Positions 8,236 to 17,325 are shown, counted from the first letter of the stretch. The stretch is 64,000 nt of DNA from an uncultured Clostridia bacterium (GCA_904393115.1 CAJFMX010000013.1:61310-125309), one strand, 5' to 3'. Notes: generated by a model from the sequence alone, not told the origin. Numbers and translations are program-made.

Positions 8236-9911
8236 GTGTATTCCTCCGTTTCGCTGTCGATGGTGATGCCCCATTCCGCCCCGCAGAGCAGGCGGATGCG
8301 GCGGTTGACGCTCTTGAGGGCAAGGCCGCTGATCTCGTCCGGGCGCGGGGGCTGGCTCTCGCGCAGGGCCTGCTGCACGCTGCGGAGCTTGTCGGGCAGG
8401 ATGCCCATGCCGTCGTCCCGCACGGTCATGACGAGGGATTCCCCCTCCAGGAAGACGCGCACCTCGATGGTGCAGCCCGTGTTGTCGCCGATGCCGTGCT
8501 TGATCGCGTTCTCCACGAGGGGCTGCAGGATCAGCCGGGGGCAGAGCAGGTCCTCGGCCGCGCGCTCGACGTGGATGCGGCTGGAAAAGCGCTGGCCGTA
8601 GCGCGTGCGCTGGATGAGCAGGTAGCCTTCGACGTGTTCGACCTCGCGGCGCACGGCGTGGAAGTTGCCGCCGCGGTTGATGGAAAGGCGCAGGAGCTTG
8701 GCCAGCGCGCCGACCATCTGCACCGCGTCCGCGCCGCGCTGCGTCTCGATCAGCCAGGTGATGGAGTCCAGCGCGTTGTAGAGGAAGTGCGGGTTGATCT
8801 GCTCCTCCAGGGCGGCGATCTCCATTTGGCGCAGCTGGTCCTGGTTGTCCTTCGTCTCCCGCATCAGGCGCTCGATCTGGTCGATCATGGCGTTGTAGGC
8901 GTTGGAGAGCTGGGCGAACTCCTTGCAGCCCGCAAGGCGCAGCCGCGGCCCGGGAAAGCCCGCGCCCGCGCCGGCCATGGTGCGCTCCATCGCGCGGAAG
9001 GGCCGCGCCACATACGCCGACAGGGCAAAGGCCATCGTCAGCGCGAGCAGGAGCGAAAGCCCCAGCACCAGCAGGCCCCGGCGCTGCATGTCCTGCCGGC
9101 TGGCCGCCAGCTGCGACTCCGCCATCCGGCAGGTGAGGACGTACTGCCCGCCCTCCAGAGGCTGGGAGATCTCGATCTGCCGCTCATCCGCCGAGCGCGC
9201 GCCCACGCCCGCGTACACGGCCGAGACCGCGCGCAGGTTCTGCGCCTTGGCGTGCGGGGAGTAGACCGTTTGGCCCGCGGAATCCGCGAGGGTGAAGGTT
9301 CCCGCCTCCCCGCCGGAGAACGCGTCGCAGATGTCCGCAAGGGCCGAAAGGCGCAGGTTCACCGCGAGGATGCCCTGCTCATACCCGCCCGGCACGCGGT
9401 AGACGCAGGGGCCTGCCAGCGTCACGACCCAGGTGTAGCGCCCGCGGTAGCAGTGCTCCAGGCGCGCGCCGCTGAAGGCACAGCCCTCGCCCGCGAGCGC
9501 CGCCTGAAACCAGGCCTCCTCCTGCGGGTTTTGGCTGGAGAGGAAGCCCTCGCTCTGGTCCGAGGCCGCGACCGCGGTGCCCGTGCGCTTGTAGAGGAGG
9601 ATGGAGCTCAGGTCCCCCTCCACGTCCAGCAGGGGCTCGACCGCGGCGGAGAAGCCGCCCGGGGCAAAGTCCTCCCGCAGCAGGACCGAATCCTGCACAT
9701 AGTCCCACAGGTCCTGCGCGCCGAGCAGCACCTCGTCCAGGCGGTCCTTGGCGCGGGCCAGGTTCTGGTTGATGAGCCTAAGGTCCAGCTGGGAGAAGAC
9801 CTCGCCCGTCATGTTGCCGTAGACGGCGTTGAACAGCAGCATCGTGCACAGCGTCACGGCGACCATCATCACAAGTAGCATCGTCCTAAGGCTGATCCTG
9901 CGCACGCGCAT
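8196..9911 (-). CDS. YesM-type sensor histidine kinase
   Basis: 571 residues. One membrane helix at about 10-30, a large extracellular domain, a second helix near 280-300, a HAMP region, then the His-kinase block EEQINPHFLYNALDS with the phospho-accepting His and a C-terminal ATPase domain (LVENAIKHGIGDN N-box, DDGMGI G-box). Senses an extracellular signal, probably a carbohydrate via the binding lipoprotein encoded next, and phosphorylates the YesN-like regulator. Overlaps the regulator gene by 26 bases. Confidence 0.93.
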   Translation of the reverse strand: MRVRRISLRTMLLVMMVAVTLCTMLLFNAVYGNMTGEVFSQLDLRLINQNLARAKDRLDEVLLGAQDLWDYVQDSVLLREDFAPGGFSAAVEPLLDVEGDLSSILLYKRTGTAVAASDQSEGFLSSQNPQEEAWFQAALAGEGCAFSGARLEHCYRGRYTWVVTLAGPCVYRVPGGYEQGILAVNLRLSALADICDAFSGGEAGTFTLADSAGQTVYSPHAKAQNLRAVSAVYAGVGARSADERQIEISQPLEGGQYVLTCRMAESQLAASRQDMQRRGLLVLGLSLLLALTMAFALSAYVARPFRAMERTMAGAGAGFPGPRLRLAGCKEFAQLSNAYNAMIDQIERLMRETKDNQDQLRQMEIAALEEQINPHFLYNALDSITWLIETQRGADAVQMVGALAKLLRLSINRGGNFHAVRREVEHVEGYLLIQRTRYGQRFSSRIHVERAAEDLLCPRLILQPLVENAIKHGIGDNTGCTIEVRVFLEGESLVMTVRDDGMGILPDKLRSVQQALRESQPPRPDEISGLALKSVNRRIRLLCGAEWGITIDSETEEYTCVRIALPVRRSA

Positions 9912-11493
9912 CCGCCCCCTGCCGGTAGTTCTTGGGCGTCACCCCGCAGCGCTGCTTGAAGCAGTAGCTGAAGTAGCCCGGGTCCTCAAACCCTGTCTCC
10001 AGGGCGATCTCGTAGATCTTCTTTTCGGAGTCGCGCAGCAGCGCCTTTGCGCGCTCGATGCGCTTATCCAGCACGTATTGCAGGAACGAGGTGCCCATCT
10101 CCCGCTTAAAGATGAGGGAGAGCTGCGTCTGGGAGATGTGGAAGGCCTCGCACACGTCCGAGATGGAGAGCGAGGGCTCCGCGTAGTGCGCGTCGATGTA
10201 GCCGGCGATGCGCTGGGCAAAGGCGCGGTTGTCCACGCGGCCGCGCTCGGCGATGCGGCGCGCGGTCTCCTGCGCGGCGCCGCACAGGGCGCGCAGGGCG
10301 GAGGCGGTCTCCAGGGGCGGAACCAGGCGGTGCGCCTCGAGCACGGGCAGGATCTCCTCGGCGGAGATGCCCGCGCGCAGCGCCGTGGTCAAAATCGCCG
10401 TGTGCACCATGGAGGACAGGGCCAGCAGCAGCGCGGGACTCGCGCGGCGGGCGAGGTCCTCGCGCATCCGGGCAAAGTAAGCCTCGATGCGCGCCTCGTC
10501 CCCCGCGCGCAGGAGCTGGGCGACCTCGCCCGGCAGGCCCGCGGCCAGCATCCCCTCGGCGCTGGGCGCCTCCTCCTCCGCCAGGAGAAAGAGCCCGTCC
10601 GCCGCGGCGGCCTTGTCCTCCAGGAGCAGGAGCGCGCGCTGGTAGAGCGCGGGCAGGTCCCCGGGGGACTGCGCCGGCTCGGTCAGCACCGCCTTGGTCG
10701 AGAGCTTGAGGTACATGCGCACCATGTCCATGATCTCCGAGAGCAGGGAGACGGCCTGCTCCTGCCCGCAGCGCAGCAGCAGAACGAACCGCCCCCTGTG
10801 GCAAACGCAGGAGCCCGCGGCAAGCTCGCCCAGCCGCTCCTGCGCGATCTCCTGCAGGGAAAAGCGCAAAAGGTCCATGCGCCCGGCAAAGTCCCGGCGC
10901 AGCACCTGCTCGTTTTCCGGCGTGCGCCCGAGGGCGACCAGCGCCAGGTGCGCGGGGAAGGCGGCCTCGTCCTCCGCCGCGTCGCGCAGCAGGCCGAGGG
11001 ATTCGTTCGTGTTCTCAAAGAGCATCTCCAGCAGGCGCAGGCGGCCGATCTGCACGCGGTCCTGCCGCTGCTGCTCCAGGAAGGCGGCCTCGTCCAGGCG
11101 GCGGGCAAAGGCCTCGTCCAGCGAGGCGCGGATGCGGGCGAGCGCCTCGCGCACGCCCGTCAGCGACAGGGGCTTGAGCAGGTAGTCCATGACGCGGAAC
11201 TGCATCGCCCGCTGCGCATAGGCAAAGTCGTCGTGCCCGCTGACGACGACAAAGCGCATCGCCGGGTACATCTGCTGCAGGCGCTCGATCAGTTCCAGCC
11301 CGTCCATGTAGGGCATGCAGATATCCGTCATCACCACATCCGGCACGAGGTCCTTGGCCATCTCCAGCGCCTCCAGCGCGCCGGCCGCGCACCCGCAGAG
11401 CGAAAACCCGCAGGCCTCCCAGTCCACGGTCCGCGCGATGCTCTCGCGCACGTCCACCTCGTCGTCCACCAACAGGATCTTGTATTGCGCCAC
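9886..11493 (-). CDS. YesN-type response regulator with AraC domain
   Basis: About 535 residues. N-terminal receiver (ILLVDDEVDVRES; phospho-acceptor Asp in DVVMTDICMPYMDG; Lys in LLKPLSLTG), a long middle region, and a C-terminal AraC/XylS pair of helix-turn-helices ending GVTPKNYRQ. Likely activates carbohydrate-utilisation genes. The GTG at 11493 sits 8 bases after AGGAGG; the frame start 9 bases earlier overlaps that ribosome site. Part of the SGNH hydrolase, regulator, kinase, binding-protein operon. Confidence 0.93.
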   Translation of the reverse strand: MAQYKILLVDDEVDVRESIARTVDWEACGFSLCGCAAGALEALEMAKDLVPDVVMTDICMPYMDGLELIERLQQMYPAMRFVVVSGHDDFAYAQRAMQFRVMDYLLKPLSLTGVREALARIRASLDEAFARRLDEAAFLEQQRQDRVQIGRLRLLEMLFENTNESLGLLRDAAEDEAAFPAHLALVALGRTPENEQVLRRDFAGRMDLLRFSLQEIAQERLGELAAGSCVCHRGRFVLLLRCGQEQAVSLLSEIMDMVRMYLKLSTKAVLTEPAQSPGDLPALYQRALLLLEDKAAAADGLFLLAEEEAPSAEGMLAAGLPGEVAQLLRAGDEARIEAYFARMREDLARRASPALLLALSSMVHTAILTTALRAGISAEEILPVLEAHRLVPPLETASALRALCGAAQETARRIAERGRVDNRAFAQRIAGYIDAHYAEPSLSISDVCEAFHISQTQLSLIFKREMGTSFLQYVLDKRIERAKALLRDSEKKIYEIALETGFEDPGYFSYCFKQRCGVTPKNYRQGADARAQDQP

Positions 11494-11535
11494 GGGGCGC
11501 ACCTCCTTTGCGTCTTTGCGTCGGGCGCGGCCCGC

Positions 11536-12120
11536 TCAGAGATAGCGCTCGATGCAGGAAGCGACCTGGCGCGCGCAGGCCCGGTATCCCTCTTCCGTCA
11601 GGTGCAGGCCGTCCGCGCACTTGTAGAGGCCGGGCGCCTCCCGGCAGAGGGCGCAGAGGTCGTTGACCGGCACGTTTTCCTCGCGCATGACCTCCAGCGC
11701 CGCGGCGTTGTACGCCTCCACCCACTCGCTCTGGTAGCGCAGGGCCGCGCCCGTGCCGGTGTTGTCCTGCGCGCCCCCGGCGCGGGGCACGGGCAGGGTC
11801 GTGGCGAAGATCACCTGCGCGCCGCACGCGCGGCAAAGGCCCAGGATGCGGCGGAGGAAGTGCTGGTACTCCGGGATGGGGTGGATGGGTTCGCGCATGG
11901 GGGATTCGATGTTCATGTCCCAGTAGCCGTTGTTCCAGTGGACCACGTCTACCGGCCCGTGCGCACGCAAAAGCTGGTTCGCCTGCCAGAGCGTATAGGC
12001 GGCAAAGCGGCCGTTGTCCTCCGGGTCATAGAGCACCTCCGCGCGGCCGGCCAGCAGGCCGCGCACCATGTCGTCGTAGCCCATGCGGATGGAATCGCCG
12101 AGAAGCAGCGCCTTTTTCAT
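11536..12120 (-). CDS. SGNH/GDSL-type esterase
   Basis: 194 residues. LLLGDSIRMGYDD holds the nucleophile Ser (block I), HWNNGYWD supplies the oxyanion Asn region, and DGLHLTEEGY near the C-terminus supplies the Asp-x-x-His pair. No signal peptide, so cytoplasmic; likely deacylates an acetylated sugar. First gene of the operon containing the YesM/YesN system, 42 bases ahead of the regulator. Confidence 0.88.
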   Translation of the reverse strand: MKKALLLGDSIRMGYDDMVRGLLAGRAEVLYDPEDNGRFAAYTLWQANQLLRAHGPVDVVHWNNGYWDMNIESPMREPIHPIPEYQHFLRRILGLCRACGAQVIFATTLPVPRAGGAQDNTGTGAALRYQSEWVEAYNAAALEVMREENVPVNDLCALCREAPGLYKCADGLHLTEEGYRACARQVASCIERYL

Positions 12121-12168
12121 GGTTTTCGTCTCCTTTTTTCTCGCCCAGTCGGGGGGAATCTCTTTTTC

Positions 12169-12197
12169 AGTGTACAACGCGGAGGCGGCGGGGTCAA
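12169..12197 (-). promoter_or_regulatory. Promoter of the SGNH-YesN-YesM operon
   Basis: Minus strand TTGACC, 17-base spacer, TACACT, about 50 bases before the SGNH start codon. Confidence 0.7.
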
Positions 12198-12321
12198 GCG
12201 CCGGGCGGCCGCGCTTTTTTTCGCGCGGGGGGAAAGAGGGGCATTCCGTTTTTGCACCGTTCGTGCTATACTGAGGGCGTCCCACGTTTTGAACTTCGCA
12301 TCCGGAGAAAGGAGAATTGCG

Positions 12322-13833
12322 ATGCCGTTTTCCTTTGCACAGGCCACGCCCGAGAGCGCCGGCATTCCCTCCGACGCGATCCTGCGCTACGCGGACGCGC
12401 TGGAGGACCTCGCGCTGAGCCTGCACTCGCTCACCGTCATCCGCCGCGGCGCGGTCGTCTTCGACGGGCAGTACAGCCCCATGACCAGCGGCCAGCCGCA
12501 CAGGCTCTACTCCTGCTCCAAGTCCTTCGTCTCCCTGGCCGTGGGCATCCTCTGCGGCGAAGGGCGGCTGCGCCTCTCCGACCGCGTGGCGGACTTCTTC
12601 CCCGAGTACGACAAGGCGAAGATGCACCCCTTCCTGCGGGAGACCACGGTGGAGGACCTGCTGCGCATGACCGACTGCCACGACGAGACCACCTACAACA
12701 TGGACAAGGCCGAGCCGGACATGGACTGGGTCCGCACCTATTTTGAGACGCCGCCCACCCACCGCGCGGGCACGGTCTTCCAGTACAACACGGCCTGCAC
12801 GGTCATGCTCTCGGTGATCGTCGAGCGGATCACGGGCGCCTCGTTCCTGGAGACGCTCCGGCCCCGCGTGTTCGAGCCCATGGGCATGACAAAGGACATC
12901 CAGTGCGTGCGCACGCCCTGCGGCCACGCCTGGGGCGGCAGCGGCGTGCTGGCCAGCGCGCAGGATTTGGCCAAGATGGCCTACCTCTGCATGCGCGGGG
13001 GCGAGATCGACGGGCGGCAGCTCCTGCCGAGGGAGTACGTGCGCCGCGCCACCTCCCGCCAGGTGGACAACGCCCTCTTCAGCGACGACGCGGAGCACCG
13101 CGCGGGCTATGGCTACCAGATCTGGCGCATCCGGCACAACGGCTTTGCGTTCCTGGGCATGGGCAGCCAGCAGGCCTTCTGCTTCCCGGACGAGGACCTG
13201 CTCGTCGTGCTCACGGGCGACACGCAGGACGTGCCCGCCGCCGCGCAAAACGAGCTGACGCTGCTCTTTTCCACGATCTTCCCCGCGCTCTCCAAGGACC
13301 CCCTGCCCGAGGACCCGGAGGCGCTGCGCCGCCTCGCCGCGCGGCGCGAGAGCCTGACGCTCTACGCGGAGACCGGCGGCGGCTACTCGCCCTACGGCCA
13401 GCGGATGAGCGGGCGCACCTTCCGCTTCCCCGAAAACGCCCTGGGCTGGAAGTGGGCGCGCTTCGACTTCGACGGGGACGAGGGAGCCCTCGCCTACGAG
13501 AACGCCACGGGCCCCCACCGCGTCGCCTTCGCCTACGGCCGCAACGTCGGGCAGGCGTTTGACGAAACTTCCTATTATGCCATGGACATCGGGCACCCGG
13601 CCTATCGGCCCCTGCACGCCTTTGCCAGCGCCGGGTGGAAGGACCCGCACACGCTCCTGCTCCGGCTGTGCATCGCGGACGTCTGCTTCGGCACGCTCCG
13701 GCTCTGCTTCGTCTTCGACGGGCAGGAGCTGACCGTCGCCGGCCGCAAGAATGCGGAGTGGTTCTTCCGCGAGTACCAGGGCTTCGCCACCGGCCGGGCG
13801 GACCACGCCACGGGCCGGGCGGACCCCGCCTAG
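12322..13833 (+). CDS. Serine hydrolase, beta-lactamase/esterase family
   Basis: 503 residues. The class C beta-lactamase fold is shown by SCSK (Ser64 nucleophile and Lys67), the YNT element in FQYNTACTVM and HAWGGSGVLAS. No signal peptide, so it is probably an intracellular esterase or peptidase rather than a resistance enzyme. The last residues contain a doubled ATGRAD repeat. Its TAG stop overlaps the stop of the convergent FliB-like gene within one CTAG. A TATACT -10 lies at 12267-12272; the -35 is weak. Confidence 0.85.
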   Translation: MPFSFAQATPESAGIPSDAILRYADALEDLALSLHSLTVIRRGAVVFDGQYSPMTSGQPHRLYSCSKSFVSLAVGILCGEGRLRLSDRVADFFPEYDKAKMHPFLRETTVEDLLRMTDCHDETTYNMDKAEPDMDWVRTYFETPPTHRAGTVFQYNTACTVMLSVIVERITGASFLETLRPRVFEPMGMTKDIQCVRTPCGHAWGGSGVLASAQDLAKMAYLCMRGGEIDGRQLLPREYVRRATSRQVDNALFSDDAEHRAGYGYQIWRIRHNGFAFLGMGSQQAFCFPDEDLLVVLTGDTQDVPAAAQNELTLLFSTIFPALSKDPLPEDPEALRRLAARRESLTLYAETGGGYSPYGQRMSGRTFRFPENALGWKWARFDFDGDEGALAYENATGPHRVAFAYGRNVGQAFDETSYYAMDIGHPAYRPLHAFASAGWKDPHTLLLRLCIADVCFGTLRLCFVFDGQELTVAGRKNAEWFFREYQGFATGRADHATGRADPA

Positions 13834-14783
13834 AGGGGGAAGTCCGCGAGGCGGTCGACGTTCTCCTGCGCGTACTCGATCTCCTTGGAGAGCAGGCGCA
13901 GCGCCTCCTGCGGGCTTTGGAAGGCCCCGCGCGCCAGCAGCGCGCGCGCCGCGCAGACGAACCGGACGAGCAGGCGCGCCTTGCCCAGCGCGTCGCCGTC
14001 ATAGGCGCACTTGAGGAACCAGCGGAAGAGCAGGTAGACCGCCGCGTGCTCCAGAACCCAGTCCGGGCAGGGCACGGCGTCCCCGCGCGCGGCGAGGCGG
14101 CGCGTCCAGTCCGCGTCGATGGGCGCAAGGCTCGCAAGGAGGGGGAGGAGCTCCGCCTCGCCGGGCAGGCGCTCCGCCTCAGGCGGGCAGTCCTCCGGGG
14201 CAAACCCGTCCAGCTCGTCCTGCAGGGCCCGCGCCGCGGCCAGAACTCGCCGCAGCCGGGCGTCCAGGGGGAGCGCGCGGTCCTGCAGGACCGCGCACAG
14301 CGAGCGCCGCGCCGAGACGAGGCGGGAGAGCAGCGCCTCCTCACAGGGAGGATCCTCCGCGGGTGCATCGTCCTCGGAGACGAGAAAGGTCAGGGGCGCG
14401 GGGTCCTGCAAGAGCAGGCGGCACGCCTCCTCGCAGCACAGGCCCACGCCCGTCTCCCGCCAGGCGCCGAACCACTCGGTAAAGCGCGGGTGCTCCCGGC
14501 AGATCTCGCACAGGGCCTCGGGGCCCAGCGCCCGCTGCACGGCGCAGAGGTTGTCCGCGTCCAGCAGCGCGCAGCGGCCGCGGCCGTCCAGCGCAAAGTG
14601 CGCGCCGTCCGCGTCCGTTACAAGGCCCCGGCGCAGGCGCTCGCCGAGCGGGCCCGGGACCTGGGCGTAGCGGCGGCGGGACGCAGGGTCCACGTCGATC
14701 TCCCAGCCGATGCAGCAGTTGTCCGCGCAGGCCCCGGCCGTGCAGCGAAAGTCGTCGAAAAATCGCGGTTTGCAAACCCTCAT
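13830..14783 (-). CDS. FliB-family (flagellin lysine-N-methylase-like) protein
   Basis: 317 residues. The N-terminal block FRCTAGACADNCCIGWEIDVD and later LCAVQRALGPEALCEICREHPR match the Cys-rich FliB family, named for methylation of flagellin lysines. No flagellar gene occurs in the window and the family is widespread in non-motile Clostridia, so a flagellin role is doubtful; the Cys set suggests a bound metal or Fe-S cluster. Stands alone, convergent with the serine hydrolase and divergent from the PHP gene. Confidence 0.8.
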   Translation of the reverse strand: MRVCKPRFFDDFRCTAGACADNCCIGWEIDVDPASRRRYAQVPGPLGERLRRGLVTDADGAHFALDGRGRCALLDADNLCAVQRALGPEALCEICREHPRFTEWFGAWRETGVGLCCEEACRLLLQDPAPLTFLVSEDDAPAEDPPCEEALLSRLVSARRSLCAVLQDRALPLDARLRRVLAAARALQDELDGFAPEDCPPEAERLPGEAELLPLLASLAPIDADWTRRLAARGDAVPCPDWVLEHAAVYLLFRWFLKCAYDGDALGKARLLVRFVCAARALLARGAFQSPQEALRLLSKEIEYAQENVDRLADFPL

Positions 14784-14894
14784 GTTCCCAAATCCCCTTT
14801 GCAGATTCCCTTTGCTATAAATTGTACCCCCTTCCCGCGCGGCGCGCAAGCGCGCAGGGGGAAGGGCGTGAAAAAGAAAAAGGAGGCCGTTTTC

Positions 14895-15806
14895 ATGATT
14901 CGCCAATCCGCTTTCACCGGCAGCGCGCCGCTCCTCAAGGGCGGCCTGCATTGTCACACCACGCGCTCCGACGGCAAGGGCACGCCGGAGGAGGTCATCC
15001 GCCTGCACAAGCAGAACGGCTATGATTTCCTTGCCCTGACCGACCACCGCGTCTACAACTACGAGAACTTCGCGCCGGATGCGGACATCGTGATCGTGCC
15101 CGGCATGGAGATGGACCGCAGCATCGAGGGCTTCCCGGGCGTGCACTGCTTCCACACGGTGTGCCTGGGAACCAAGGACTCGACCTATGCGCAGGAGCAG
15201 ACATTTCCCACCGGGCGCGTGAGCGGCCAGGAGGAGTTCCAGAAGGTGCTCGACGACCTGCACGCCGCCGGGCAGATGACGATCTACTGCCATCCGGAGT
15301 GGAGCAACACGCCGGCGCGGGAGTTCGACCAGCTGCGCGGCAACTTCGCCATGGAGATCTGGAACACGGGCTGCGCGCTGGAGAACGGCCTGGACACCAA
15401 CGCCGCCTACTGGGACGAGCTGCTCATGCAGGGCAAGAAGATCTACGGCGTCGCCACGGACGACGGGCACCACATGTACCACCACTGCAAGGGCTGGGTG
15501 CGCGTGAATGCGGAGCGGAACGCCGGGGCGATCCTCGCGGCCCTGGGCGCGGGCGCGTTCTATTCCTCCTGCGGGCCGGAGATCCATGACTTCTACGTGG
15601 AGGACGGCGTCGCGGTCGTGACCTGCTCGCCCTGCGCGGAGATCGTCTTCCGCTGCGGCCAGTACCCCTGCCCGCGCATCTCCTCGCGCGAAGGGGACCT
15701 CACGCGGCACGAGTTCGCCCTTCCCGAGTACCTGGACTACATCCGCGCCGTCGTGCGCGACAAGGAAGGACGCCGGGCCTGGACCAACCCCATCTTCCTG
15801 CGCTGA
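14895..15806 (+). CDS. PHP-domain phosphoesterase
   Basis: 303 residues. LHCHTTRSDGKGTPEEVI is PHP motif I with two metal-binding His and an Asp; LALTDHR is motif II; later His residues occur in IYCHPEWS and TDDGHHMYHH. The family hydrolyses phosphate esters with a trinuclear metal site; substrate unknown. AAGGAGG precedes the ATG by 8 bases. Monocistronic; followed by tRNA-Leu. Confidence 0.88.
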   Translation: MIRQSAFTGSAPLLKGGLHCHTTRSDGKGTPEEVIRLHKQNGYDFLALTDHRVYNYENFAPDADIVIVPGMEMDRSIEGFPGVHCFHTVCLGTKDSTYAQEQTFPTGRVSGQEEFQKVLDDLHAAGQMTIYCHPEWSNTPAREFDQLRGNFAMEIWNTGCALENGLDTNAAYWDELLMQGKKIYGVATDDGHHMYHHCKGWVRVNAERNAGAILAALGAGAFYSSCGPEIHDFYVEDGVAVVTCSPCAEIVFRCGQYPCPRISSREGDLTRHEFALPEYLDYIRAVVRDKEGRRAWTNPIFLR

Positions 15807-15850
15807 GGGCGAACCCCGGAAAAAAATCCCGCGCGCCCGAAAAAAATGCC

Positions 15851-15878
15851 TTGACAAAATTCCGCCGCCGTGTATAAT
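15851..15878 (+). promoter_or_regulatory. Promoter of tRNA-Leu
   Basis: Consensus TTGACA and TATAAT with a 16-base spacer that includes TTCCGCCGC, similar to the spacer element of the two other tRNA promoters in the window. Confidence 0.88.
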
Positions 15879-15893
15879 AGATTCTGTTCCTAC

Positions 15894-15976
15894 GCGAGGG
15901 TGGCGGAACTGGCAGACGCGCACGTTTGAGGGGCGTGTGGGCAACCATACGGGTTCAAGTCCCGTCCTTCGCACCA
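15894..15976 (+). tRNA. tRNA-Leu (GAG)
   Basis: 83 nt. Acceptor GCGAGGG pairs with CCTTCGC; class II with a variable arm; anticodon loop TTGAGGG gives GAG; T-arm CGGGTTCAAGTCCCG; CCA is encoded. Followed at once by a strong terminator. Confidence 0.95.
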
Positions 15977-15983
15977 ATGGAAA

Positions 15984-16024
15984 AGAAGCTGTACAGCAAA
16001 AAACGCTGTACAGCTTCTTTTTTT
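15984..16024. terminator. Terminator of tRNA-Leu (bidirectional)
   Basis: 14-bp stem AGAAGCTGTACAGC with its complement, loop AAAAAAC, then a T-run. Also readable on the minus strand for the cytochrome-like gene. Confidence 0.92.
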
Positions 16025-16030
16025 GCAATT

Positions 16031-16062
16031 CCCGGCGCTTGGAGCACCTTCCAAGCGCCGGG
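16031..16062 (-). repeat. Hairpin plus a nearby direct repeat
   Basis: 12-bp perfect stem CCCGGCGCTTGG with CCAAGCGCCGGG. Just after it, an imperfect copy of GGAGA..CAGCGCGCGCCCGCC occurs twice, about 45 bases apart (16062 and 16105 onwards), the second covering the last codons of the minus-strand gene. Looks like a small local duplication. Confidence 0.5.
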
Positions 16063-16114
16063 GAGAAACTCAGCGCGCGCCCGCCGGCCCGCTCCCAAGG
16101 CGGCGGAGAGAGAT

Positions 16115-16816
16115 TCAGCGCGCGCCCGCCAGCCGCCTGCGCCGCTCCCCGCGCTGGGCGCACCGCTGCAGCAGGTACCCGGCGAGGACCCACAGCGCCA
16201 GGATGCCGAACAGCTCGCCCAGGACCTGCAGGGCGGACGCCTCGTAATCGAGGAAGGCGAACTCCGTCCGCAGGAAAAAATAGGAAAGAATTCCCTGGCG
16301 CAGGAAGCAGAACAGGCCCGCGCCCGCAAGGAGCGCCGCGCCCAGGCGCAGGCCGTTCCGCCCCAACGCGGGCAGCGGCCGGCCGCGGCGCAGCGCCTTG
16401 CGCCCGAGCGACAGGAACGCGCCCCAGTGCGCCCCCAGGTGCAGGCCGACGAGCAGGAGGCTCCAATAGCCGCAGGCCAGGTGGAGCAGCCGCGCCGCGG
16501 ACGTGGGCAGCGGCAGGTCGAGGAACGGCAGCGCGCTGCGGGACATGGCGATCCCGCTGACCATCTGCGCCAGCATGCTCCCCAGCACCAGGACATCCAG
16601 CGCCGTGGAGAGGACGCGCGGGGCGGAGTACCGCCCCTTGCCCAGGGCGCGGAACCAGGAGAGGTTCAGTAGGTGGTGCAGGACGAACAGGGCGAAAAAG
16701 CCGATCCCCAGCCACTCGTGGACCGCCTGGTCCGTGAGCACATAGGCCATCAGCAGCAGGAGAGCGATCGTCATCAGCAGGTCGACGGCGTGCCGCAGCG
16801 CGGACGGACGCTTCAT
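16115..16816 (-). CDS. Membrane cytochrome-like protein (DUF4405-type)
   Basis: 233 residues with about six membrane helices and several membrane His residues (LFVLHHLLNLSW, HLACGYWSLLLVGLHLGAHWG) spaced like haem ligands of small b-type cytochromes. Resembles clostridial DUF4405 proteins, commonly encoded beside flavodoxins as here. Its ATG overlaps the flavodoxin stop by 4 bases (ATGA). Probably passes electrons at the membrane; the partner is unknown. Confidence 0.7.
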   Translation of the reverse strand: MKRPSALRHAVDLLMTIALLLLMAYVLTDQAVHEWLGIGFFALFVLHHLLNLSWFRALGKGRYSAPRVLSTALDVLVLGSMLAQMVSGIAMSRSALPFLDLPLPTSAARLLHLACGYWSLLLVGLHLGAHWGAFLSLGRKALRRGRPLPALGRNGLRLGAALLAGAGLFCFLRQGILSYFFLRTEFAFLDYEASALQVLGELFGILALWVLAGYLLQRCAQRGERRRRLAGAR

Positions 16817-17325
16817 CGCGCCGTCCCCCCTTCCGCGCGGTCCGGCGCAAGACCGATCTGCGCCAGCCAGCGGTCGATCGCGGGCCCCGCGGCGGAAACC
16901 TCGTCCCCGCGCAGGGAGAGCAGCGGGAGCACCTCGCACCCGGCGCACAGGCGCGCAAGGTCCGCGGCGATGCGCCCCGCGCCGCCCCCGCCGTGCGTGC
17001 AGAAGGGCGCGATGCGCAGGCCCTGCGGCAGGGCTTGGCGCAGGAAGGACTGCAGGGGCGGCGCCATCGTGCCGCACCAATTCGGCGTGCCCAGAAAGAG
17101 CGCCTCGCAGCCGGACAGGTCCAGGGCCAGCGGGCGCAGCGCCGGGCAGACCCCCTGGCGGATTTCCCGGCCGGCCTGGCGGACGGTCTGGGCGTAGTCG
17201 GCGGGGTAGGGGGAGACGGGTTCCAGCTCCACAAGGTCCGCCCCCGCCCGCTCGGCGAGCAGGCGCGCGGCCCGCCGCGTGTTGCCGGACCAGGAGTAGA
17301 AGAGGACAAGGCGCGTCTTGTTCAC
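16813..17325 (-). CDS. Flavodoxin
   Basis: 170 residues. LVLFYSWSGNTRRAA is the FMN phosphate-binding loop (S/T-x-S/T-G-x-T-type), and FLGTPNWCGTMAPP is the isoalloxazine-contacting loop. GTG at 17325 is preceded by AAGGAGGG; the longer frame begins in shadow sequence. Translationally coupled to the membrane cytochrome-like gene, suggesting a flavodoxin-to-membrane electron path. Confidence 0.87.
   Translation of the reverse strand: MNKTRLVLFYSWSGNTRRAARLLAERAGADLVELEPVSPYPADYAQTVRQAGREIRQGVCPALRPLALDLSGCEALFLGTPNWCGTMAPPLQSFLRQALPQGLRIAPFCTHGGGGAGRIAADLARLCAGCEVLPLLSLRGDEVSAAGPAIDRWLAQIGLAPDRAEGGTAR

Noticed and set aside
9829..12321. N-terminal extension of the serine hydrolase frame
   Set aside because: Lies antisense to the YesN/SGNH genes; the hydrolase has its own start and ribosome site at 12,322.
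12322..13833. Beta-lactamase resistance gene
   Set aside because: No signal peptide and only the general serine-hydrolase motifs.
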